Both the position numbers and the translations under genes were made by a program. A stretch of DNA of 36,260 bases, from the IMG/VR virus record IMGVR_UViG_3300037234_000284, positions 1-36,260 of that record, one strand, 5' to 3'. Below, piece after piece: positions 31,677 through 36,260 of the stretch; the stretch's first letter is position 1, and each line of letters opens with the position of its first letter. This DNA is from a virus. Under the pieces are notes generated by a model that saw nothing but the letters and a program-made list of their open reading frames with translations, did not search any database and was not told where the DNA came from.

Positions 31677-32108
31677 CTATATTAACTCGCTAAGCATCTT
31701 AATTGCTGTTTTCGCTATATATAATTCTTCGTTTAAGTCCTCGTATTCTTCTAATAGTGCGGTGTATTCTTTTTCATAGTCTAGTCCTACTGTCATTGCT
31801 TTTTCATCACAACATTTTTCTTTCAGTGTTTCTTCTTTAGTGTCTTGTTCTATAACCGTTGCGCTTTCTAATTCCTCTTCAGTAGTTGGTTTTTGTATAT
31901 ATTCGCTTTTGTTATAAGTATCGCATTGTGTATCTTCTGCTATGTAAGGTTGTAAATCAGTATATAACAAGTAAAATTCTGCGCTTAAACCATCTATAGC
32001 GGTTATAAAATCTCCCTCGATTTTTGTTATAGTCATTTCGCATTGTGCGTATCCATTCATTAATGCACTCTCGCTAAATCTTACCTTATCGCCTATATTA
32101 AATTTCAT
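31677..32108 (-). CDS. Hypothetical protein with SH3-like N-terminus and acidic helix (143 aa)
   Basis: MKFNIGDKVRFSESALMNGY has the 'IGDKVRF' start of SH3/KOW-like barrels; strands continue to about residue 58. Residues 65-100 are acidic and probably disordered (TEEELESATVIEQDTKEETL), and 108-143 is a helix (EKEYTALLEEYEDLNEELYI...). A barrel plus acidic helix often marks an adaptor or regulator. Family unknown. Confidence 0.6.
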   Translation of the reverse strand: MKFNIGDKVRFSESALMNGYAQCEMTITKIEGDFITAIDGLSAEFYLLYTDLQPYIAEDTQCDTYNKSEYIQKPTTEEELESATVIEQDTKEETLKEKCCDEKAMTVGLDYEKEYTALLEEYEDLNEELYIAKTAIKMLSELI

Positions 32109-32137
32109 TGAAACCTCCTATAATATTTTTAACTCTA

Positions 32138-32320
32138 CTATTCTTTTCTAAATGTTTGCCCTACTTTTATTAAAAATTCTCTTATATTGTTACCTTGTTT
32201 CGCTCCTAATTCAGTAGCCGTAATACTTTCTACTGCCACGTTAAGGAACGCATCAATTAATACTACACACGTTATAGACAATAATATAATCGCTATTACA
32301 TTAAATAATCTTTTGCCCAT
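32138..32320 (-). CDS. Small single-pass membrane protein of the late operon (60 aa)
   Basis: MGKRLFNVIAIILLSITCVV with the hydrophobic part from about 7 to 28, then a short soluble helix (IREFLIKVGQTFRKE). A Sec-type signal anchor is possible. AAGGGAAATGAT directly precedes the start. Role unknown. Confidence 0.6.
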   Translation of the reverse strand: MGKRLFNVIAIILLSITCVVLIDAFLNVAVESITATELGAKQGNNIREFLIKVGQTFRKE

Positions 32321-32321
32321 A

Positions 32322-32450
32322 TCATTTCCCTTTCATACTCAATTTATTTGGCTTCCGCTTTGCATCGTTATTGAATCTAATCTTTTTACGCAAAAGTAGG
32401 CGATTTCTCCCCCTAGTTTCATCTTCGGTTTTAGTTTTAATTGTCTTTAT
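32322..32450 (-). CDS. Possible small basic protein with ATA start (42 aa)
   Basis: The frame opens with ATA at 32450, 9 bases after a good GGAGG, and runs to a TGA at 32322-32324 two bases before the ATG of the next gene. There is no ATG, GTG or TTG in the proper place, and TAG lies two codons upstream. The product would be (M/I)KTIKTKTEDE..., with about 14 Lys/Arg in 42. Either ATA is a rare start here, or a start codon was mutated, or it is not a gene. The region otherwise has no reading frame of note. Confidence 0.35.
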   Translation of the reverse strand: MKTIKTKTEDETRGRNRLLLRKKIRFNNDAKRKPNKLSMKGK

Positions 32451-32509
32451 GTACTAAATCCTCCATTTATATAATATGTTGTTATGTATCTGTTTGTTAC
32501 TATATATCA

Positions 32510-32536
32510 AGATAGGGCTAACCTTAGTTGAACCCT
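32510..32536. other. Hairpin in the first late intergenic region
   Basis: ATAGGG (32510-32515) pairs with CCCTAT (32531-32536), with AAC/GTT (32518-20/32525-27) nested in the loop. Neither strand is followed by a solid T-run, so it is not a clear terminator. The rest of the stretch 32451-32569 shows no gene. It may stabilise or process the late mRNA after its first gene. Confidence 0.4.
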
Positions 32537-32569
32537 ATACTGATTGTTTGTTTTAGTAGACAGTTTAGT

Positions 32570-32893
32570 CTAGTTAATTCTTTCTATTGTTTGTCCGTTG
32601 TCATTTAGTAAATAACAATCTTGAATCGTTATGATTTTTCTTATTGTCGTTCCTTGTATATATTCTATAACACAATATGTTTCACCTTCTGTAATTCCCG
32701 CTTCTTCATCCGCCCATAATCTATCGCCTATCATTGAATCAGGTAAGTTTTCTACTTCTTTATTCTCCTCATTTGCATATTCTACTGCGAGCTTTAACAC
32801 TTCTTCTAACTCTACTTCTTTTCTCCAACTAACATCTTTAACTCCTGATGTAATGTACCATCCATTAGGCACGTCTCTTACTTTAATAATCAT
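32570..32893 (-). CDS. First gene of the late operon, hypothetical (107 aa)
   Basis: Follows the strong leftward promoter at 32941-32969 by about 45 bases. The protein is acidic with alternating strand and helix (MIIKVRDVPNGWYITSG, EVELEEVLKLAVEYANEENK) and ends TIQDCYLLNDNGQTIERIN. No family recognised. As promoter-proximal gene it might control late expression. Confidence 0.6.
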   Translation of the reverse strand: MIIKVRDVPNGWYITSGVKDVSWRKEVELEEVLKLAVEYANEENKEVENLPDSMIGDRLWADEEAGITEGETYCVIEYIQGTTIRKIITIQDCYLLNDNGQTIERIN

Positions 32894-32940
32894 ATCTTTC
32901 TCACTCTCTCTTTCTTACTATCTAACTGTCTACTGTCTTT

Positions 32941-32969
32941 ATTATAGCAAATAATCGCTTACCTTACAA
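32941..32969 (-). promoter_or_regulatory. Strong promoter of the leftward operon
   Basis: On the minus strand TTGTAA (32969-32964), 17-base spacer, TATAAT (32946-32941) with extended TGC. The only promoter found for the leftward genes, so the whole 20-kb late block may depend on it plus any internal ones I did not recognise. Confidence 0.75.
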
Positions 32970-32980
32970 GAGAACTACTA

Positions 32981-33023
32981 TACTTTCGTTCACGAGTTGC
33001 AAATACTTTACATTAATTGCATA
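32981..33023. promoter_or_regulatory. Direct repeats between divergent promoters (putative operators)
   Basis: Two imperfect units: ATACTTT...TTGCAAA (32980-33003) and ATACTTT...TTGCATA (33003-33023). In addition CTTACCTTACA (32959-32969, in the leftward -35) and TGTAA-AGGTAT-GGTAAG (33041-33057, in the rightward spacer and -10) form an interrupted inverted repeat. Such an arrangement between back-to-back promoters fits a regulator that controls both directions. Which regulator binds is unknown: candidates here are the XRE proteins (5016, 34902) and the Spo0A-like protein. Confidence 0.45.
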
Positions 33024-33029
33024 ATATCC

Positions 33030-33059
33030 TTGACATAGCGTGTAAAGGTATGGTAAGAT
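33030..33059 (+). promoter_or_regulatory. Rightward promoter upstream of leader RNA B
   Basis: Consensus TTGACA (33030-33035), 18-base spacer, TAAGAT (33054-33059) preceded by TATGG as at the leader A promoter. Start near 33066. The complement of the -35 also resembles the core of a Spo0A box (TGTCAA), but any consensus -35 does. Confidence 0.7.
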
Positions 33060-33065
33060 GATGTT

Positions 33066-33228
33066 GTGAAAGGAGTTGATTAGAAAGTTAAGGCTTCGTG
33101 CCTTTATCAAAGGACTTGATATCCCCCTATCGAGTTCTCCGATAAATGCTTGAATGAATTTCTCCTATCAGTTATAAACTGACTTATGCAAGATTGGATT
33201 CATCAACTGATTTTGCATACGTGTTTTT
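33066..33228 (+). ncRNA. Structured leader RNA B with pseudoknot and U-tract
   Basis: The gap from promoter to the gene at 33251 contains no ORF but folds well. Hairpins: AAGGC/GCCTT (33090-33104); GGACTTGAT with ATCGAGTTC (33112-33137, 9 pairs, C-rich loop ATCCCCCT); TCAGTT/AACTGA (33168-33182); and TATGCAAGATTGG with CTGATTTTGCATA (33185-33219, 13 pairs, loop ATTCATCAA). The last loop includes ATCAAC(T) (33202-33208), complementary to AGTTGAT at 33074-33080 near the 5' end. CGTGTTTTTATA follows the last stem, about 20 bases before the AAGGAGG site. Loop, partner and tail are shared with leader A (3805-3960) although the other stems differ, so the element appears conserved. Confidence 0.7.
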
Positions 33229-33250
33229 ATAAAATATAAGGAGGATTATT

Positions 33251-33475
33251 ATGAAGTTTACACCTAGACACAATGTTTCAAGAGATAAAAGAGTTGATAT
33301 TAAACTTGATGAAGTAGAACAAGAATTATTAGGTAACATCTTTGATAGTTATATTGAAAACCAAGAGGTATTTTTCAAATCTATAAAAGACATTTACCCA
33401 AGTGTTACTACCGCAGAAATAATTGGTTATATAGTTGGTGCTAAAATGTTAAAAGAGAAAATATTAAACAGATAA
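33251..33475 (+). CDS. Hypothetical protein behind leader RNA B (74 aa)
   Basis: MKFTPRHNVSRDKRVDIKLD, then EVEQELLGNIFDSYIENQEV and a C-terminal helix (TAEIIGYIVGAKMLKEKI). AAGGAGG site 8-14 bases upstream. Basic start and acidic middle; could be a small regulator. As first gene after a structured leader it would be tightly controlled. No family recognised. Confidence 0.6.
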   Translation: MKFTPRHNVSRDKRVDIKLDEVEQELLGNIFDSYIENQEVFFKSIKDIYPSVTTAEIIGYIVGAKMLKEKILNR

Positions 33476-33503
33476 CCCCACATAGGGAAGAGAGGAAGAT
33501 AAG

Positions 33504-33737
33504 ATGAAAGAAAGTACAATGATTAAAAAGCGAAGTTTAGAAGCATTGGATAGAATTGACAATGGCGAAAATCTCGAAGATTATTTATTCTTATCAAATA
33601 CATTGGATAAGTTTTTACCCAATCCTGAAAGAACGCATCTAAGACTTGATATTCCATCTGGATGGGTAGATACACCTGAGTTCAAAATATTTTATAAGGA
33701 ATTAGAAGAAACAATTAAACTTGCAAACAAAAAATAG
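33504..33737 (+). CDS. Hypothetical protein (77 aa)
   Basis: MKESTMIKKRSLEALDRIDN, then LEDYLFLSNTLDKFLPNPER and a C-terminal helix TPEFKIFYKELEETIKLANK. Mostly helical. A second ATG at residue 6 is a possible start. GAGAGGAAG site upstream. No family recognised. Confidence 0.6.
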   Translation: MKESTMIKKRSLEALDRIDNGENLEDYLFLSNTLDKFLPNPERTHLRLDIPSGWVDTPEFKIFYKELEETIKLANKK

Positions 33738-33813
33738 AAACACCACCCACACATCAACACAAGCAAAAACTCAAATAGGTGCGAGTTGTTGATAGGGAAT
33801 TTAAGGAGGAAAT
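33738..33813 (+). other. Hairpin-forming leader before the 57-aa gene
   Basis: ATCAAC (33753-33758) pairs with GTTGAT (33788-33793), and AACTC (33768-33772) with GAGTT (33783-33787), so the two helices stack with a bulge on the 5' side. CATCAAC and GTTGAT are the same sequences that form the pseudoknot in leaders A and B, here as a simple hairpin. A GGAGG site follows at 33804-33808. Confidence 0.4.
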
Positions 33814-33987
33814 ATGGAAGATAAACATAAATTATTAGAATTGTTAAGAGGTACTATGTATGATAAAGAAGATGCAAAAGAAAGGTTAAAGGATAAAATT
33901 ACTGATTTGCAAGACACGGTTAATCGACTTACTATAGAAATTTTAGAATATGATTTAGTTATTAAAAAAATAAAGGAGAAAATATGA
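33814..33987 (+). CDS. Small coiled-coil protein (57 aa)
   Basis: [40 protein letters not shown] and [17 protein letters not shown]. Continuous heptad-like helix from about residue 18 to the end. AAGGAGG 5-11 bases before the ATG. The stop overlaps the start of the Spo0A-like gene (ATGA at 33984-33987), so the two are co-translated and may act together; a dimerising partner would fit. Confidence 0.65.
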   Translation: MEDKHKLLELLRGTMYDKEDAKERLKDKITDLQDTVNRLTIEILEYDLVIKKIKEKI

Positions 33988-34430
33988 ACAGACAAGAAGT
34001 AATAGATTTATTAAAGGAATTTGGAGTTATAAAATCAATAGACATTAAAGAAAATATTGCATTAACATTTGAAGAAGAAAAGCACGAACTATTAAAGCAC
34101 ATAAGCAAGGTGTTACAGGATTTAGGTATGCCAACTCACATTAGAGGTTATCAGTATGTTAGAACGGCAATTTCAATGGTGTGTAATGATATTACGTTGT
34201 TAGGTAATGTTGTTAGAGGTTTGTATGTAGATATTGCAGGTCAGAATCAAACAACAGGATCAAGAGTAGAACGAGCAATCAGACACGCAATCGAGGTAGC
34301 ATGGGAACGAGGTAATCCAACATACATTAACGATTTATTCGGTTACACTGTTTCATACAAAAAGACTAAGCCTACAAGCGGTGAGTTTATAGCAAAGTTA
34401 GCTGATGAACTTAGACTAGGTAATATATAG
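33984..34430 (+). CDS. Spo0A C-terminal (effector) domain protein, no receiver domain
   Basis: 148 residues. From about 36 to 146 it matches the DNA-binding domain of Spo0A, the sporulation master regulator: [20 protein letters not shown] (44-63), [20 protein letters not shown] (65-84), [20 protein letters not shown] (90-109), [20 protein letters not shown] (118-137) and ADELRL (140-145). The B. subtilis recognition helix [15 protein letters not shown] is kept without change. The usual N-terminal receiver (about 120 residues with the phosphorylated Asp) is absent; only about 35 residues precede the domain. The free effector domain of Spo0A is known to be active without phosphorylation, so this could bind 0A boxes constitutively. 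Possible roles: phage switch, block or trigger of host sporulation. The next gene is 12 bases away. Confidence 0.9.
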   Translation: MNRQEVIDLLKEFGVIKSIDIKENIALTFEEEKHELLKHISKVLQDLGMPTHIRGYQYVRTAISMVCNDITLLGNVVRGLYVDIAGQNQTTGSRVERAIRHAIEVAWERGNPTYINDLFGYTVSYKKTKPTSGEFIAKLADELRLGNI

Positions 34431-34441
34431 GAGGTGTTGAG

Positions 34442-34759
34442 ATGTATATTAGAACTGAATGTGGATTGATTCAAATATATCATTTCAATAGAGACACTAA
34501 ATTAGATAAAGTTGGTGAATTAGTTGATGGTAAATTCATAGAGTATAAAGTAAAATCACAAGGAGATAACTTAATTGATGTGTTGGAAGATAATGATATA
34601 ATTTATGATACATCAAGTTTGGTTAAAATGTTTTTCAAGGAGTATAGAAGTTATTATTCTAGGAATGATAACAAACTAATGAATGAACATTTATCATATT
34701 GCGACATTAGAATCATCACGCACGAACAATATATGAAGTTAGCACAGGAGGTAAAATGA
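34442..34759 (+). CDS. Hypothetical protein (105 aa)
   Basis: MYIRTECGLIQIYHFNRDTK, a strand-rich acidic region (GDNLIDVLEDNDIIYDTSSL, about 42-61) and a helical end (IRIITHEQYMKLAQEV). AGGAGGTGTTGAG just upstream. The first third looks like a small beta barrel as in phage regulators of unknown function. Its stop overlaps the next start (ATGA at 34756-34759). Confidence 0.6.
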   Translation: MYIRTECGLIQIYHFNRDTKLDKVGELVDGKFIEYKVKSQGDNLIDVLEDNDIIYDTSSLVKMFFKEYRSYYSRNDNKLMNEHLSYCDIRIITHEQYMKLAQEVK

Positions 34760-34905
34760 TACATTTAACAACAGCGGACTTCTTATTCATATTTTCACTC
34801 GTAGCGATATTTTATTTCATTATGGGTATGTGGTATATAAAATTATATAAGGGAAAGGCGGAGATCAAAATATCTAAATCAAATGAAAGAGGTGAAGTAG
34901 CTTGA
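34756..34905 (+). CDS. Small single-pass membrane protein (49 aa)
   Basis: MIHLTTADFLFIFSLVAIFY with a hydrophobic segment of about residues 8-28, then a basic tail (KLYKGKAEIKISKSNERG). The start overlaps the previous gene; AGGAGG 5-10 bases upstream. The TTG start of the next gene lies inside its stop. A membrane anchor or sensor is possible. Family unknown. Confidence 0.6.
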   Translation: MIHLTTADFLFIFSLVAIFYFIMGMWYIKLYKGKAEIKISKSNERGEVA

Positions 34906-35126
34906 ACATTAAGAAATATATTCACAAGAAACAAATAAAAATAGCAGATGGTATCACACGCAACAAATGGAATTTTACCACTCTAGCAAAGGCTATGGGT
35001 GTAAGTAGACAAACGTTGCATAGTTGGGACACCGACAAATACAGGTGCGATATGAAACAAGCAATGAAGTTAGCTAAGTTATTAGGAATTAGTTTTGGTC
35101 AACTTATTAAAATGGAGGAAAAGTAA
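34902..35126 (+). CDS. HTH regulator (XRE-like) with TTG start (74 aa)
   Basis: MNIKKYIHKKQIKIADGITR, NKWNFTTLAKAMGVSRQTLH, SWDTDKYRCDMKQAMKLAKL, LGISFGQLIKMEEK. The middle is a helix-turn-helix (about 26-42), followed by two helices as in XRE/Cro proteins. Start taken at TTG 34902 because AGAGGTG lies 7 bases upstream and the frame opens there; no earlier ATG exists in the intergenic part. It ends one base into the next gene (35126). A repressor or activator of the early genes is likely. Confidence 0.7.
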   Translation: MNIKKYIHKKQIKIADGITRNKWNFTTLAKAMGVSRQTLHSWDTDKYRCDMKQAMKLAKLLGISFGQLIKMEEK

Positions 35127-35470
35127 TGACATTCGAGGAAAGACAAATAGCAGCTATAAGAGGTGCTACAAGCGATATGCAAGAACTTAACACAAAGTTA
35201 GATGAATTACTATCACCTGAACTAGCAAACATAGTCTTAGCGTTAATATTAAAACATTACGATATGGAAGATTTAGATAGTATATACAAATACATATGTA
35301 CTAATTATAATGTTGAGTCTATGGATATTAAACAAGTTGACGATTTGATACTAAGTATTGAAAGATGTCAAAACGAAGATTGCAAAGAATGGAATCTATC
35401 AAAGCATTTAGTACATAGCATTTATTACGATAATAAACGAGTATGTCCTGAATGTATAAGAAGTATATAG
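35126..35470 (+). CDS. Hypothetical protein with C-terminal zinc-binding motif (114 aa)
   Basis: MTFEERQIAAIRGATSDMQE, then helices up to about residue 80; the end has CQNEDC (about 83-88) and CPECIRSI (107-114), two cysteine pairs for one zinc ion. AGGAAAAG-type site upstream. Possibly a nucleic-acid or partner-binding adaptor. No family recognised. Confidence 0.6.
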   Translation: MTFEERQIAAIRGATSDMQELNTKLDELLSPELANIVLALILKHYDMEDLDSIYKYICTNYNVESMDIKQVDDLILSIERCQNEDCKEWNLSKHLVHSIYYDNKRVCPECIRSI

Positions 35471-35479
35471 GAGGGTGTT

Positions 35480-35701
35480 ATGAAATTAGATAAGACAATA
35501 ATTATCATTGGTAGTTTAGTGAAAGTAGACGAATACGATCATTTGATAGAAGTAGATGGCTTCTTGTGTGAATACGGCAAGTTATATAATACTACGGCAG
35601 TTTGCTTAGTTGACAATCACTCTTATAGTTTTGATGAAGTTGAAGAAGTGTGGAATAAAGTTGACGATGAAACTTACAAAAGACAGTATACGAAAGAATA
35701 G
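35480..35701 (+). CDS. Hypothetical protein (73 aa)
   Basis: MKLDKTIIIIGSLVKVDEYD, then a strand-rich middle (GFLCEYGKLYNTTAVCLVDN) and an acidic-to-basic tail (YSFDEVEEVWNKVDDETYKR). Good GGAGG 7 bases upstream. Beta-rich small protein; no family recognised. It precedes the second copy of the winged-helix gene. Confidence 0.55.
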   Translation: MKLDKTIIIIGSLVKVDEYDHLIEVDGFLCEYGKLYNTTAVCLVDNHSYSFDEVEEVWNKVDDETYKRQYTKE

Positions 35702-35710
35702 GAGGACAAT

Positions 35711-36091
35711 ATGTTAAACGAAAGACAGGAACACAGTTTAAAAATTATGATAGAGAATTGTTACGGTAAATCACAGATTAAGAATAAGATAGTATTAAAT
35801 TATTTATTCAATGTTGACGATGAAAACGGTACTGCTTATTTAGTACCTAGTGAATTTAATTCATCATGCGAGGCTCGACAAATGAGCGATGATTTCTTAG
35901 CGATAACAATGTGTCAAGATAATCCGTATGTAGTAGTATCATCAAGATCAGGAATTTATATAACTGATTGCATCGAAGAAAAGAATGCTTATATATTACG
36001 TTTAAGAGATGAAGCGAACGCTAAACATAAATTAGCCAGTGATATTGCTAGATTGCCATTAAACGGTCAAATAAGGGTGATGGCGATATGA
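35711..36091 (+). CDS. Putative winged-helix DNA-binding protein, copy 2
   Basis: Near-duplicate of 81-461 (about 116 of 126 residues identical by hand count). Changes include M53C and D68C, which put two cysteines into this copy, plus conservative swaps. Many third codon positions differ as well, so the two copies have been kept under selection and are not an assembly overlap. GGAGG precedes the start. It is followed by a YopX-like gene, as copy 1 is. Same tentative function. Confidence 0.6.
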   Translation: MLNERQEHSLKIMIENCYGKSQIKNKIVLNYLFNVDDENGTAYLVPSEFNSSCEARQMSDDFLAITMCQDNPYVVVSSRSGIYITDCIEEKNAYILRLRDEANAKHKLASDIARLPLNGQIRVMAI

Positions 36092-36104
36092 TGGAGGTAG
36101 AGTA

Positions 36105-36260
36105 ATGTATAGAATATGGGATAAATTTACTAACAAGGTACTCCCACAAAATACAAGATACTATGAATCACAAGAAGGGATTGTTGTTATTGAAGATAGA
36201 GGTGGATATGCAATAACTATCAGTCAAAACCATTACATAGTCCAACAATGCACAGGATTA
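36105..36260 (+). CDS. YopX-family phage protein, copy 3 (partial, cut by window end)
   Basis: 52 codons visible: MYRIWDKFTNKVLPQNTRYY through HYIVQQCTGL. The N-terminal MYRIWDK and the IVQQCTGL block match the copy at 458, but the sequence between is unrelated, so this is a diverged paralogue joined to a nearly unchanged winged-helix gene. The last 25 bases equal 589-613. Confidence 0.75.
   Translation, partial: MYRIWDKFTNKVLPQNTRYYESQEGIVVIEDRGGYAITISQNHYIVQQCTGL
36236..36260 (+). repeat. 25-base exact repeat of 589-613 at the window end
   Basis: CATAGTCCAACAATGCACAG and the next five bases occur at 589-613 and again as the last 25 bases of the window. Both lie in the same block of YopX-like genes (encoding IVQQCTGL). 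The start of the window does not equal its end, so this is not terminal redundancy in the simple sense. Confidence 0.7.

Noticed and set aside
32341-32425. 27-residue leftward frame beginning MKLGGEIAYF
   Set aside because: It overlaps the better-positioned basic frame in another phase and has no convincing ribosome site.
32510-32536. Terminator between the first two late genes
   Set aside because: The hairpin is real but neither strand has a proper T-run after it, so it is listed only as a hairpin.
1-36260. Direct terminal redundancy or a closed circle
   Set aside because: The first bases do not equal the last ones. The similar ends are diverged paralogues with many silent and some amino-acid changes, so identity of the ends cannot be claimed.
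1-36260. Mycoplasma-type code (TGA as Trp) because of the AT-rich DNA and lack of a lysin
   Set aside because: TGA ends many genes exactly at the next start (ATGA overlaps at 458, 808, 2158, 33984 and others), and Trp is encoded by TGG.
1-36260. tRNA genes, CRISPR arrays, insertion sequences, integrase and attachment sites
   Set aside because: None seen: no repeat-spacer pattern, no cloverleaf with TTCRA arm in the gaps, no transposase or recombinase motifs.

Overview
The window is most of a tailed double-stranded DNA phage or prophage genome from a low-GC Gram-positive host (Bacillota or a close relative). The DNA is very AT-rich and genes start behind GGAGG-type ribosome sites. The virion genes are of the SPP1/A118 kind (terminase, portal, MuF head protein). 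YopX-like, replisome-organizer and helicase-loader proteins are typical of Bacillota phages. TGA acts as a stop throughout and Trp is TGG, so the code is standard, not the Mycoplasma code.

Layout. Two operon systems leave a divergent promoter region at about 32.9-33.1 kb. The leftward late operon runs from 32893 down to 12857: small accessory genes, a Prp-like cysteine protease, terminase small and large subunits, portal, MuF protein, scaffold, major capsid protein, head-tail connectors, tail proteins, a 1560-residue fibre or adhesin, and a terminal group of membrane proteins. The rightward genes occupy 33251-36260 and 2-12770. They are tightly packed, often with start and stop codons overlapping, and read towards the late operon. 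The two directions converge between terminators at 12758-12780 (+) and 12844-12866 (-).

The rightward genes form modules. 0.9-3.0 kb holds recombination genes: a Rad52-like annealing protein, a NinB-like protein, an HNH protein, and an SSB-like protein ending in DDDDLPF. 5.0-6.9 kb holds an XRE regulator, a GIY-YIG nuclease fused to a ribbon-helix-helix-like tail, a replisome organizer that may contain the origin, and a helicase loader. 7.0-9.1 kb holds a C5-cytosine methyltransferase, small zinc-ribbon proteins and a DUF1064 nuclease. 10.1-11.0 kb holds a run of five tiny membrane proteins. 33.2-36.2 kb holds regulators, including a stand-alone copy of the Spo0A DNA-binding domain.

Most notable points: (1) a phage-encoded Spo0A effector domain without a receiver; (2) a short Prp-like protease in the same operon as scaffold and capsid proteins that both begin with an L27-like Prp cleavage motif; (3) two separate promoter-leader regions (3.8 and 33.1 kb) that fold into related structured RNAs with the same loop-to-5'-end pseudoknot and a U-tract just before the first gene, plus a third, different leader at 9.1 kb; (4) a complete-looking late operon with no tape-measure protein and no recognisable endolysin; (5) a winged-helix/YopX gene pair present at both ends of the window as diverged copies. 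No integrase, tRNA, CRISPR array or insertion sequence was seen. All family calls come from reading the sequence by eye; no database search was run.
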